Positions 1 through 9,431 of a DNA stretch of 64,000 nt are shown piece by piece (the stretch's first letter is position 1; every line of letters starts with the position of its first letter). The notes under the pieces are model-generated. The model was not told the origin of the DNA. It worked only from the letters and a program-made list of their open reading frames with translations, and made no database searches. The stretch comes from Vampirovibrio chlorellavorus. GTDB lineage: Bacteria; Cyanobacteriota; Vampirovibrionia; Vampirovibrionales; Vampirovibrionaceae. The stretch is taken from the NCBI GenBank assembly GCA_001858525.1, contig LAPX01000008.1, positions 142,138 through 206,137 on the forward strand, given 5' to 3'. The position numbers were made by a program, and so were the translations under genes.

Positions 1-975
1 GTTACACCCGCCTACTTGGGCGGAGTTACAGCCCCTCGCTTCAATATGCCCACCAGCGGCCCGGCGGCCCCCAATGGATTTTTAGCGCCACAACCCGGCT
101 TGCCTACCCCCAGTCAGGTTTTAAACCCGACAGCATTGCCAGGGGGCAATCCGCAAACTGGCTTTGCAAACAACGCAGCGTCTATTGCTCAAAAGCCCCA
201 GATACAGAATCATTATTACACCGTAACCAGTGGTAAAGAGCCCTCTAGTAAAAAGAAAAATATCAAGAAGTTTTTGCTGACCACCGGTGCGGTGGTAGCG
301 GGTATGTTCACCACCATTGGCGCTGGCATAGGATTGATCTGGTTTTTCTGCCCCAGCTTTATTCAACTGGGCAAGGCCATCGGGCCTAAAAATGCCCAGG
401 CGGCTGCCAATGCCTTATCTGAATGGAAAAAGCCCGGAACTATTCTGGACCGCTTGGGAAATGCTTATAAGGCCTTTGCCAAGGGACAAGCTGAATACGC
501 AGAGCACCAGAACAATAGCGCTTTTAATCGCCTCAAAAACTGGTTTCAGAATCTTTTTAAATCAACCGAGCAAATCGAAGCAGAAAAGGCAAAACAAGCC
601 CAACAAGAAGCCTTAAAAAAAGAAAAAACCTCCCAAGCTCCTGAAGCGTTTCTGGAAGATCTCGTGGAACAGGCATCACAGGGTTTATCCAAAATCTCCC
701 CCGAAAAACAAAAACAATGGGAGGCATACATTGCGGATCTGGGCTCACAAATCGCCAAAAAAACTTTAGAACAACCTGAAAATCAGGCCGCCCTTAAAAA
801 AGTGATGACAGATGCCATTTCCGATCAGTTGGCAGGCATTCCCATCGTGGGTCCAATGGCCCAAGGGGTGGGTAAAATATTTCAGTTCATAGGGCTGGGT
901 GGCAAAACATTACCCAAAGCGACACCGCTAGAAACAGTCGTTCCTGAGGCTTCAAAAGCAGCCCTGAGCGCTTAA
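1..975 (+). CDS. Hypothetical protein with one hydrophobic segment; frame is open to the window edge, so probably 5'-truncated
   Basis: ORF 16..975; frame open upstream to base 1; TM-like segment GAVVAGMFTTIGAGIGLIWFF. Confidence 0.6.
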   Translation, partial: VTPAYLGGVTAPRFNMPTSGPAAPNGFLAPQPGLPTPSQVLNPTALPGGNPQTGFANNAASIAQKPQIQNHYYTVTSGKEPSSKKKNIKKFLLTTGAVVAGMFTTIGAGIGLIWFFCPSFIQLGKAIGPKNAQAAANALSEWKKPGTILDRLGNAYKAFAKGQAEYAEHQNNSAFNRLKNWFQNLFKSTEQIEAEKAKQAQQEALKKEKTSQAPEAFLEDLVEQASQGLSKISPEKQKQWEAYIADLGSQIAKKTLEQPENQAALKKVMTDAISDQLAGIPIVGPMAQGVGKIFQFIGLGGKTLPKATPLETVVPEASKAALSA

Positions 976-1101
976 TACTTTTTCCCTAGACAAATAGGCA
1001 GAAGTTCCTAAATCAGACCCTCTAACCCCTGGTTTCATGCAGGTACTCAAAGAATCGTCACCCTGTATGTTTATCACTCCAACAATTTTGAGGATTTGAT
1101 T

Positions 1102-1506
1102 ATGAGCATTCCCTATGGTTTTCCCACCCCTGCCAACCCTTATCAGGGACAACGTTTTGGCTACAGCGATGCAGCGGCCCTATACCACTTTGAGGAAATC
1201 CCAGACAGCATCCACTTTGGCGCTTCCCCGCAGCCACCCAGCTTCCTGAAACGCGTGTTTGGCGGCGTCTTGAAACTGGGTGGCCTGCTGTTGGGCGGAT
1301 TGGCCTTTAAACGCTACTGCCCCGGGTTGGCCGCACAGATCGGTGGATTAATCCCTGAATTCATCCAAGCGCCTTTTAAAGCGCTCAGTGGCAATTGGCT
1401 GGGTCGTAGGTTAATCCAAGGCGCGGAAAGCTTGTTGAACCGATCAGAAGCCATTTTTAATACGCTCAAAGGCTTTTTTGGCGGATTCTTCAACAAAGCT
1501 GGCTAA
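1102..1506 (+). CDS. Hypothetical small protein, paralog of the next gene
   Basis: ATG at 1102 with GAGG about 8 nt upstream; shares LKxGxxLLGxLAxKRYC...IPxFIxxPFxA with 1680..2171. Confidence 0.65.
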   Translation: MSIPYGFPTPANPYQGQRFGYSDAAALYHFEEIPDSIHFGASPQPPSFLKRVFGGVLKLGGLLLGGLAFKRYCPGLAAQIGGLIPEFIQAPFKALSGNWLGRRLIQGAESLLNRSEAIFNTLKGFFGGFFNKAG

Positions 1507-1679
1507 CACCTTCCCGGCAGGCCAGCGCAAGTCACATAAACCCTTGTTAAATTAGTGAGGATGGGGGTTGAGCGCTCACCGTAATTTTACAAAATTCACT
1601 CGCACAAGAAAGTGTAAAGTTGTTTTTATGCAGATAACTTTAGTTCACTCGCTTTCACAACACTTGAGGTACACCCTGT

Positions 1680-2171
1680 ATGAGTTCTTCACCCATCAAT
1701 GGTGGCTATTCTTCTGCTGCCTATACGTCAACTCCTCAATTCGGCACGACGGCTCATCAGTCCCGCTATGCCGGTGGAGCTTCCCACGATAGTTATGCGG
1801 GCAAAAAAAAGAATGAGCCTGGCTTTTTCAAGAAAGCCCTGAATACCACTTTAAAATGGGGCGCTATACTGCTGGGAGCCCTGGCCATTAAGCGCTATTG
1901 CCTCAGCCCGGCCACCGTGGAAAAAATTGCTGGTCACATTCCCGGCTTTATCAAAGGCCCCTTTAACGCCATTGCAGAAACGGGTGTGGCCAAAACAGTG
2001 ACCGGTTGGGGTGAATCCATCCTGAATCAGGTAGATAAGCTAAAAAGCGCCATTTTCAAAAAGTCCAAATCACTGCCCACAGGGCTCACCAGTGATGAAG
2101 CATCTCTTATTACAGGGGTGAGCGAAAAGCAGGATTTTAGTCTCTTGAATCGCGGTTCTAACCAAATTTAG
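1680..2171 (+). CDS. Hypothetical small protein, paralog of the previous gene
   Basis: Shared central block LKWGAILLGALAIKRYC...IPGFIKGPFNA; followed by a terminator. Confidence 0.65.
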   Translation: MSSSPINGGYSSAAYTSTPQFGTTAHQSRYAGGASHDSYAGKKKNEPGFFKKALNTTLKWGAILLGALAIKRYCLSPATVEKIAGHIPGFIKGPFNAIAETGVAKTVTGWGESILNQVDKLKSAIFKKSKSLPTGLTSDEASLITGVSEKQDFSLLNRGSNQI

Positions 2172-2195
2172 ACCAGTTGACACACTAAATCTCCT

Positions 2196-2229
2196 AAACC
2201 CCTCGCTCCTAGCCGAACGAGGGGTTTTT
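2196..2229 (+). terminator. Intrinsic terminator
   Basis: AAACCCCTCG-loop-CGAGGGGTTTTT. Confidence 0.75.
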
Positions 2230-2401
2230 AAATGCTGATAAAAACGTGAGAAAACGCGAATATAGGCTAAATTGCCTATCCCTTTGAGAGATTTGCAACA
2301 GTCCAAAGCATCGCCGAGATGGGTTCATGCCGGTAGTCTCACTGGAATCCCTTCCACTGGAGACCCACCCGTTATTTGAACTGATAAGGAACCCAATCCC
2401 C

Positions 2402-2779
2402 ATGAAAGTCTCCGCTTGTACCCCCTCCCCCGTCTTGGTAATGGCTCCGGTCGTGGTTCAAACATCGCCGCAACCCAAACAGACCAGCGACGCGCAGGCC
2501 ACACTTGCCAAACTTGATGAAACCAAAATGGCTGAGCAGGCCACCGCCATGGCCTATCAAGCCTTAAACCAACTATTTTTTGCCGACAGTGGCAGCCAGA
2601 GCGGCTACCTGCAAAAGGCCAAAGGTCTGGCGCAGTTGGCTGAATTTCAGAGTCTGGGTCTCAGCGGATTTTCAGCGAAAACTGCCAACCAGTTGGCCCT
2701 GCAAGCGCTCGCTCAGGTTCAACAGCTGGAAGAACAGTGCGCTGGTCAAAAAAGCCAGAGCCTCAACCAAGTGGCCTGA
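2402..2779 (+). CDS. Hypothetical protein
   Basis: ORF starting MKVSACTPSPVLV; Ala/Gln/Leu-rich helical composition; no recognised family. Confidence 0.45.
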   Translation: MKVSACTPSPVLVMAPVVVQTSPQPKQTSDAQATLAKLDETKMAEQATAMAYQALNQLFFADSGSQSGYLQKAKGLAQLAEFQSLGLSGFSAKTANQLALQALAQVQQLEEQCAGQKSQSLNQVA

Positions 2780-2796
2780 AAATATTCGATAAGGCT

Positions 2797-3273
2797 CTAA
2801 AAGGAGATATGGCAATGTCGCCCGTGTTTTTGATTGTACTTCTGGTGATACTCTTCAGCGGGATAAAAATGGCTGGCCGCCGTAATTTCGGTGGCCACAG
2901 GCCGGGAAAAACGTCCGCTTTTCTCCAGCGCTTCCTTGGAGGCCAACGCCGCCGCCTGCTGCTGGGGGCTATGGTAGTAAATCGCCGAGCGGTACTGACT
3001 ACCGATGTCCGGGCCTTGACGATTCAGGGTGGTGGGATCGTGCAGCCGCCAGAATAGATCCAGCAGCGCTTCATAGGCAATTTGCGCCGGATCAAATTCC
3101 ACCAGAACCGCTTCGGCATGACCGGTGGTGTCGGTGCAAACTTCTTTGTAGGCAGGGTTTGGGGTGTGTCCCCCGGTGTACCCTACCTGCGTGGAGCTTA
3201 CCCCCGGTTGCTGCATAAAGGCGTCTTCCACACCCCAAAAACAACCGGCGGCAAAGGTGGCGAATTCAAACAT
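2797..3273 (-). CDS. msrA: Peptide-methionine (S)-S-oxide reductase MsrA
   Basis: [58 protein letters not shown]. Confidence 0.95.
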   Translation of the reverse strand: MFEFATFAAGCFWGVEDAFMQQPGVSSTQVGYTGGHTPNPAYKEVCTDTTGHAEAVLVEFDPAQIAYEALLDLFWRLHDPTTLNRQGPDIGSQYRSAIYYHSPQQQAAALASKEALEKSGRFSRPVATEITAASHFYPAEEYHQKYNQKHGRHCHISF

Positions 3274-3452
3274 GATGGAAGCGTCCTCCTGCAATTTTTC
3301 AAACTCAGAGTGAGCGGATGCCTTATTGTACTCCAGTTTACCCGGGTTTTCCGGGATTTTCCCGGGCGTTTTGCAAAATCAGTGTAGGCACAAAAACCAT
3401 GCTTTTGTTTTTTCTATGCCCAGGTCATGCAGTTAAAAGGTTACCCTTCACC

Positions 3453-3677
3453 ATGAATGTCAATTTGCGTTTTGGTTCCACCCCCAAGGCCATCAGCCCC
3501 GGTGTGGAGCGGGCTGCCCAGTCGGTTTTTCAGTCCATGCAATCCTTCGGGCAAGCCCAAACGCCACAACAAGTCAAAAAATCAGGCGCCCGATTGGTGC
3601 TGAAGTGGATGGGACTGGGCGTTCAGTTGATGGCCCAAGGGCTGGGCAAGCGCATTTCCCATTGTTTTAAAGGGTAG
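3453..3677 (+). CDS. Hypothetical small protein with N-terminal RFG motif
   Basis: MNVNLRFGSTPKAIS...; 74 aa. Confidence 0.45.
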   Translation: MNVNLRFGSTPKAISPGVERAAQSVFQSMQSFGQAQTPQQVKKSGARLVLKWMGLGVQLMAQGLGKRISHCFKG

Positions 3678-3830
3678 TGTCATAAGCCGCAGCGGCACCA
3701 GATCACGGCCAGAAAACAAGACGCTCTGGGGAGCCTACAATGCTAAAATAAAGCAAGTCCCCAAGCTCGGCTAGAGATTCCACCGTGAAGCGCTATGCGC
3801 CGTTTTTCTAGCCATGGCCACGAGAGAGAC

Positions 3831-5582
3831 ATGGCAAACAACCCCCTATTATCGGACGTTCGATTTACCCTGATTGACGTAAAAACCGTGCCCGCCCAGC
3901 AGCCACACACGCCTTACCCAGACAAGGAAGCCGCTCCGGCCCTGACCGAGGTCACTTGCGTGCAACTTCGGAACGGGGAAATCCGCGAAACCCTGCACCT
4001 CAGCGTGCCGGACAACGCCTGGACGCAGGATATTCTTCAAGCCATGGCCCACTTTGTGGGGCGGGATGTGATCCTGTGGGCCAACCCCGGCACGAAAGCC
4101 AATTTTAAGGCCAACAAGGCCTATCGCCACTTCAAGCTGACCCAGCCACGAGACCGCCAGTTTTCCCTCAGGCAGGTGGCCCAAAAGACCTTGCCCGGCT
4201 TACCCTCCTACCAACTCAAACGACTGGCCGCCCATTTCAATCTGGAAACCAATGGGCTGGACCGCACCGGCAATGCCGCCATTATTGCCGCCAAGGTTTT
4301 TTCAGGGCTGTTAACCCTGCTGAACAAACAAGGGGTGCTGCACTTTGATCAACTGCTGAGCCGCTGTGCGCCCTTGCCCCAGCGGGTCCGCCGAACCCGC
4401 GATGATTTGGCGTTTGATCGCCAACAGTTAAAAGACTATCCCACCCAGCCGGGTGTGTATTTTATGAAAAATCGCAGCGGAGAAATTCTCTATATTGGCA
4501 AGGCCAAAAATCTGAAAAAGCGCCTGAAAAGCTACTTTCAGAAACAATCTCGGCTGACACCCAAAATTGCGGTGATGATGCGACAGATGACCCATATTGA
4601 GGTCACCGTGGTGGGTTCAGAACTGGAAGCGCTCCTGCTGGAATCGCAGCTGATTAAGCAGCATCAACCCTTTTTCAACCAAAAGGTAAAAAACTACCAG
4701 CGCATGGTGTTTTTGGCCATTACCGTGCAAGAGACCTTCCCCCGCTTACGCATCGTGGAAGATGCGCTCGATCCAGCCATGGCTTATGTGGGACCCTTTT
4801 ACGCCCTTAGCGCTCTGAAGGAACGGGTGACGATTCTGAACCGTATTTTTGGATTGCGGGATTGCAACGAGCAGACATTTCAAGCCCATCGGCAAGCGCC
4901 CTGTATGCAATATCAGCTGGGCTTGTGCAGTGGCCCTTGTGCCGGAAAAATCAGCGAGGCTGATTATCAGGCTTTGGTGGCAGACTTTTTGCGTTTTTTG
5001 CGACAGCAGCCCTGCAACGCCGTAGAGGGCTTAATTGCCAAACGAGACGCTTACACCGAGGCCCTGCGCTTTGAAAAGGCCGCGTTGGTGCAAACGCAAT
5101 TGGAGCAATTGGCCCACCTGAGCAAAGCCAGCGAACGCTTGATTGAGGCCGTGGAGCAACGCCATTGCCTGCTTGTGTTACCCAGTGGGCTGCCCGGACA
5201 ATTCCGGTTGCTCAGCGTGCTACAGGGACAGCCCCACGACTGGCAAACGCTGGATGCCCACCATCTGGACTGGGAACCCTTGCAAGCCTGGATTGCGGAC
5301 TTGCTGGCGAAGGTCAGACACAATCAACCCGTCCACGGGGGGACGGCCATCGCCAAGATTTTCTATGAGGAAGCCCGCCTGATTGATCAGTGGTTGCGTC
5401 ATCGAGCCGATGAGGTGGATGCGGTGATTCCCTTGGGCCAGCCTACCGCCCCCTTGTCCGTGCAGACGGTCTTTCATCAGTTATTGCTGGCAGTCAGCCC
5501 GGAGACAAACGATCAGCTGGAACTGGCCGCCGCCCTGGACGAGGCTGAGGAATCCTGGCACTGGGAGCAAGAAGTTATTTAA
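3831..5582 (+). CDS. UvrC/Cho-like GIY-YIG nuclease with an N-terminal degenerate DnaQ-like domain
   Basis: GVYFMKNRSGEILYIGKAKNLKKRLKSYF (GIY-YIG), CMQYQLGLCSGPCAG, UVR-like FEKAALVQTQLEQL; N-terminal FTLIDVKT. Confidence 0.85.
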   Translation: MANNPLLSDVRFTLIDVKTVPAQQPHTPYPDKEAAPALTEVTCVQLRNGEIRETLHLSVPDNAWTQDILQAMAHFVGRDVILWANPGTKANFKANKAYRHFKLTQPRDRQFSLRQVAQKTLPGLPSYQLKRLAAHFNLETNGLDRTGNAAIIAAKVFSGLLTLLNKQGVLHFDQLLSRCAPLPQRVRRTRDDLAFDRQQLKDYPTQPGVYFMKNRSGEILYIGKAKNLKKRLKSYFQKQSRLTPKIAVMMRQMTHIEVTVVGSELEALLLESQLIKQHQPFFNQKVKNYQRMVFLAITVQETFPRLRIVEDALDPAMAYVGPFYALSALKERVTILNRIFGLRDCNEQTFQAHRQAPCMQYQLGLCSGPCAGKISEADYQALVADFLRFLRQQPCNAVEGLIAKRDAYTEALRFEKAALVQTQLEQLAHLSKASERLIEAVEQRHCLLVLPSGLPGQFRLLSVLQGQPHDWQTLDAHHLDWEPLQAWIADLLAKVRHNQPVHGGTAIAKIFYEEARLIDQWLRHRADEVDAVIPLGQPTAPLSVQTVFHQLLLAVSPETNDQLELAAALDEAEESWHWEQEVI

Positions 5583-5601
5583 ATCGGTGTGTTTTCCCGA
5601 A

Positions 5602-7029
5602 TTAGCTGACTGGCTGACCCATGCCTTTATACAGGGCCAAGGCCTTATTGCGGGCTTCGGCATGGTCCACAATGGGGTGCGGATAGGTTTTGCCCAACTG
5701 AACGCCCGCATCCAGCAAGGTCAGCGGCGGGGCATCCCAAGGGGCGTGAATGTACTTGGCGGATAGCTTGGCCAGCTCCGGCACCCAGCGACGAATATAG
5801 GTGCCATCCGGGTCAAACTTCTGACTTTGGGTAATGGGGTTAAAGATGCGGAAGAACGGTTGGGCATCGGCTCCGCAGCCACCCACCCACTGCCAGTTCA
5901 GGCTGTTCTGGGCCAAGTCGGCGTCCACCAGGGTGTCCCAAAACCAGCGGGCCCCATCGTACCAGGAAATCATTAAATCTTTGGTCAGGAAAGAGCCCAC
6001 AATCATGCGCACCCGGTTGTGCATCCAGCCCAGGTGCCACAGTTGCCGCATCCCGGCATCCACGATGGGATAGCCCGTTTCTCCCTTACACCAGGCCGAA
6101 AACAGGGTTTCATCCAGCGTCCAGGGCAGTTCGTTAAACTTGGGCTTAAGGGGCTGCTGAGGGGTATGGGGAAAGTGAAACAGCACATGATAGGCAAATT
6201 CTCGCCAGGCGATTTCCCGCAGAAAGTGCTTGCCGCTGGCCCGTTCGGTATCGGCCACGGCCTGCCAGATTTGCCGGGGAGAAATTTCCCCGTGCTTGAG
6301 ATAAGCCGACAGCCGAGAGGTGCCATCCACGGCGGGAATGTCCCGCTGGGTGCCGTAACCGTCTTGCTTATCGGCGATAAACGATTGCAAGAGCGCTTGC
6401 GCTTGCCGCTCTCCGGGTTGCCAAAAGGCCCGCATCTCTTTATCCCAGGGAATGTTGGGCAACAGGGCCAGATCGGCCACCGTCAGGCTATCTGGCCACT
6501 GGGCTGGACTGCTCAGGTGACTGGGGGCTGACAAGGGGTGAATGGCGGGCAAATTATCCAGACAGCGTTTAAAAAAGGGCGTATACACCTGATAAGGATT
6601 TCCGCTGCCGGTTTGCAGAGAATCCGGCTCCCAAATCAGGGTGCCTCCTTTGTGAATGACCAGCTCTATGCCTTGGGTGGCCAGAGCCGATCGCACGGCG
6701 TCTTGCTGACGCATGGCATCCGGCTCATAGCGGGCGTTGCAGTGAATTTGTGTGGCCCCGGTCTGCTGGGCCAATTGCACCAGTTCACCTAAGCTGTCTC
6801 CCCGGCGCAAAATCAGACGGGAATGGAGCGTTTGCAAGTCCCCGGACAGGGCCGTCAAGGAATCGTGTAACCACACCCGATCGGCGGCTCCCAAGGGCCA
6901 AGCCCCTTCGCCCGGTACATCCCAGACATAGACCGGCACAACCGGCAGACCCGTTTTGATGGCCGCCGTCAGGGCCGGGTTATCCGCCAAGCGTAAATCT
7001 TGCCGCAGCCACAAAAGGGCCGCGTTCAT
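5602..7029 (-). CDS. phr: Deoxyribodipyrimidine photolyase/cryptochrome family
   Basis: MNAALLWLRQDLRLADNPAL; WREFAYHVLFHFP; DAGMRQLWHLGWMHNRVRMIVGSFLTKDLMISW. ATG overlaps the tetR stop (ATGA). Confidence 0.95.
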   Translation of the reverse strand: MNAALLWLRQDLRLADNPALTAAIKTGLPVVPVYVWDVPGEGAWPLGAADRVWLHDSLTALSGDLQTLHSRLILRRGDSLGELVQLAQQTGATQIHCNARYEPDAMRQQDAVRSALATQGIELVIHKGGTLIWEPDSLQTGSGNPYQVYTPFFKRCLDNLPAIHPLSAPSHLSSPAQWPDSLTVADLALLPNIPWDKEMRAFWQPGERQAQALLQSFIADKQDGYGTQRDIPAVDGTSRLSAYLKHGEISPRQIWQAVADTERASGKHFLREIAWREFAYHVLFHFPHTPQQPLKPKFNELPWTLDETLFSAWCKGETGYPIVDAGMRQLWHLGWMHNRVRMIVGSFLTKDLMISWYDGARWFWDTLVDADLAQNSLNWQWVGGCGADAQPFFRIFNPITQSQKFDPDGTYIRRWVPELAKLSAKYIHAPWDAPPLTLLDAGVQLGKTYPHPIVDHAEARNKALALYKGMGQPVS

Positions 7030-7685
7030 GGGGTGAGATCCGAAGCAGACGTTACGGCCGACACGGCAACCCCATCCAGAAAGATATCCACCATCTTGCT
7101 GGCGCACTCTTTGGGGTCAAAGTCACGGCTTTCATGGGCCGCTCTCAGGGTGGTCATAGCATCAATCCAGCTGATGTAATACAAGGCCAAGGTATCCGGA
7201 TTTTCAGACTGGGCGATTTCCCCAGCCTGACGGGCCTCTTCAAAAATACCGATGATGGGGCTGATTAAATAAAACCGATGGGCCTCCATGACCTGTTTCA
7301 TGTGGGCCTCATCCAGATGCTCACCGGCATCTCGGACCATGGTGCTGAGCGAGGTGGGAGAAAAGCGGAAATAGCCTTCAGACAAGCGGTACAACTTCTC
7401 CCGAAAATCCTTGCAGCGCTTGATGCCAGCCATCAGCAACTCGTTGCCGTGGCGCATCATTTCCACTACCACTTCCGTAAACAGGGTTTCCTTGTCCGTA
7501 AAGTGGTAATAAATGGTGGGCTTGGTTAGCCCCACCGAACTGACCAGATCGTTCATTGAAACGGCACTGAAGCCCTTTTGACGAAACAACAACTTGGCGT
7601 GCTGCAAAATCTCAGCACGGGCATCGACCGGCTTGCTTTTGCCGGGTGCACTGGTAACGGGAATCTTGGGTTTTGGGGGCGTCAT
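7026..7685 (-). CDS. TetR/AcrR-family transcriptional regulator
   Basis: N-terminal HTH: ILQHAKLLFRQKGFSAVSMNDLVSSVGLTKPTIYYHFTDKETLFTEV. Confidence 0.93.
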   Translation of the reverse strand: MTPPKPKIPVTSAPGKSKPVDARAEILQHAKLLFRQKGFSAVSMNDLVSSVGLTKPTIYYHFTDKETLFTEVVVEMMRHGNELLMAGIKRCKDFREKLYRLSEGYFRFSPTSLSTMVRDAGEHLDEAHMKQVMEAHRFYLISPIIGIFEEARQAGEIAQSENPDTLALYYISWIDAMTTLRAAHESRDFDPKECASKMVDIFLDGVAVSAVTSASDLTP

Positions 7686-7788
7686 GGGCTGTCACTCGAT
7701 TGCAATTAAATGGAACTGTTTCTCAGAGACTCTCAGTCAAGTGGATGAAGCTTGCCTGGAATGAATGTCTATTTTGGATATAGATAGT

Positions 7789-7800
7789 TACCAATCAGTA
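7789..7800. promoter_or_regulatory. Candidate TetR operator O1 (TACC-AATC-AGTA inside AGTTAC-N6-GTAACT)
   Basis: Inverted repeat AGTTAC CAATCA GTAACT at 7786..7803. Confidence 0.55.
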
Positions 7801-7813
7801 ACTTAGGTGGAAT

Positions 7814-7829
7814 TATACCACACGGTAGT
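7814..7829. promoter_or_regulatory. Candidate TetR operator O2 (TATACC-ACAC-GGTAGT)
   Basis: Near-palindrome with the same TACC-N4-GGTA core. Confidence 0.55.
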
Positions 7830-7880
7830 GCCGATTCCAGCCTTCAAAATCCTGCCCGTAGACTATATGAGGGAGCAGGG

Positions 7881-7908
7881 TTGACATTCCCAGGATTAGA
7901 TCTATTAT
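7881..7908 (+). promoter_or_regulatory. Sigma70-type promoter TTGACA-N16-TATTAT
   Basis: -35 at 7881..7886, -10 at 7903..7908; predicted TSS near 7915. Confidence 0.65.
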
Positions 7909-7913
7909 TCATT

Positions 7914-7929
7914 TATACCTTTCGGTATA
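7914..7929. promoter_or_regulatory. Candidate TetR operator O3 (TATACC-TTTC-GGTATA), overlapping the predicted +1
   Basis: Perfect 6+6 palindrome with 4-nt spacer, directly downstream of the -10. Confidence 0.7.
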
Positions 7930-8035
7930 TGACTTTAACGAAACTTAACCGCTCTACATTTGGTGCTTCCGTTGTTACACAACTTTCCAACTGACTCTTT
8001 ATATAAAATCCTGGATAATACGACGAGAACTCTTT

Positions 8036-8069
8036 GATCACACAACACTGTGTGATCTTTTCTTTTTTA
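8036..8069 (+). terminator. Intrinsic terminator inside the 5' leader of the FAD oxidoreductase gene
   Basis: GATCACACA-ACAC-TGTGTGATC followed by TTTTCTTTTTT; perfect 9-bp stem. Confidence 0.8.
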
Positions 8070-8126
8070 ATCAAGTTTTGAACTAGTGAAGTCTTGGACC
8101 AGTTAAGATTTGGAAAGGGTACAGGC

Positions 8127-9407
8127 ATGTCTCAACCCCAGATTGATGTGCTCATTGTTGGTGCCGGACTGGCCGGATTGACGGCAGCCCGCTTGCTGAG
8201 CGAGCAGGGTTTGTCCTGTCAGTTGCTGGAAGCCACTGAATCGGTGGGAGGGCGGGTCAAAACCGATGAATTTGAAGGGTTTCTGCTGGACCGGGGCTTT
8301 CAGGTGCTGCTTTCCGCTTACCCGGAATGTCAAGCCTTGCTGGATTATGACCGCCTTGACCTAAAGCCCTTTTACAATGGCTCCCTCATCTGGACCGGGC
8401 AAGGGTTTGAGAAAGTGGCCGACCCTTGGCGACACCCCTGGGACGCTGTGCAAAGCGTGGGAAATTCCATTGGCTCCCTGATGGACAAGTTAAAAGTGGC
8501 CGCCTTGCGCCAACAGGTTTTATCCGGCTCCGATTCAGCCTGCTTCCAATCGCCAGAAACCACCACGCTGGCCTATTTGCGCAACTTCGGTTTTTCCGAA
8601 GGCATGATCGAACGCTTTTTCCGTCCCTTTCTGGGCGGCATTTTTCTGGAATCCCAGCTGGCCACCTCCAGCCGCTTTTTTGAGTTTGTTTTCCGCATGT
8701 TCGCCCTGGGCGATGTGGTGCTGCCCGCCCACGGCATGCAGGCCATCCCCCGGCAATTGGCAGACGGTTTGCCTGCGGGTGTATTGCGCCTAAATACCAA
8801 AGTGGCGCAAATCCAGCCGGGTCAGCCCGCGAGTCAAGTGATTCTGGCTTCCGGGGAAACGCTGAGCGCCAAAGCCATTTTGCTGGCCACCGATGCCGCT
8901 GATGCCGCCAAGCTTTGCCCCACCCTGCCCCAACGAGCCTTTAACCGGGTGCACTGTCTGTACTTTGCCGCCCCCACCGCGCCGCTGGATTTACCCATCT
9001 TAACCCTCAACGCCCAACCCGGCAGCCTGGTGAACAACTTGTGCGTGCCCAGTCTGGTATCGCCCGCTTACGCCCCAGCCGGGCAGCATCTCATCTCGGT
9101 ATCGGTTCTGCAAACGGAATTGAGCGATGAGGCTCTGGCGGCAGCTTTGCAACAAGAACTTCAAGGCTGGTTTGGGGAGGCGGTCAACAGTTGGCGCTTC
9201 CTAAAAGCCTACACTATTCATAAGGCCCTGCCCCGCCTGACGGTTCCGGAGAACCCCCTGACCCAAGCCAAAACCCCATTGACCGACGGGCTATTCCACT
9301 GCGGCGATTACCTGGACACCCCCTCGATCAACGGGGCCATGGCCACGGGTCGCCGAGCCGCCCAAGCCATTTTAGAGTCCCTCAAAACGGCCGTTGCCAC
9401 CCCCTGA
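8127..9407 (+). CDS. NAD(P)/FAD-dependent oxidoreductase (amine oxidase / phytoene desaturase / PPOX-like)
   Basis: VLIVGAGLAGLTAARLLSEQGLSCQLLEATESVGGRVKT; C-terminal GLFHCGDYLDTPSINGAMATGRRAA. Confidence 0.9.
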   Translation: MSQPQIDVLIVGAGLAGLTAARLLSEQGLSCQLLEATESVGGRVKTDEFEGFLLDRGFQVLLSAYPECQALLDYDRLDLKPFYNGSLIWTGQGFEKVADPWRHPWDAVQSVGNSIGSLMDKLKVAALRQQVLSGSDSACFQSPETTTLAYLRNFGFSEGMIERFFRPFLGGIFLESQLATSSRFFEFVFRMFALGDVVLPAHGMQAIPRQLADGLPAGVLRLNTKVAQIQPGQPASQVILASGETLSAKAILLATDAADAAKLCPTLPQRAFNRVHCLYFAAPTAPLDLPILTLNAQPGSLVNNLCVPSLVSPAYAPAGQHLISVSVLQTELSDEALAAALQQELQGWFGEAVNSWRFLKAYTIHKALPRLTVPENPLTQAKTPLTDGLFHCGDYLDTPSINGAMATGRRAAQAILESLKTAVATP

Positions 9408-9431
9408 ATCCACCCGAAAAGGAGCTTCCCC

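Noticed and set aside
3330-3375. Phased CCCGGG/TTTT runs upstream of msrA as a regulatory array
   Set aside because: Spacing irregular (9-10 nt) and too short to separate from compositional chance
5834-6959. Plus-strand ORFs antisense to the photolyase gene (79-170 aa)
   Set aside because: Shadow ORFs of a GC-rich strong coding gene; no family resemblance
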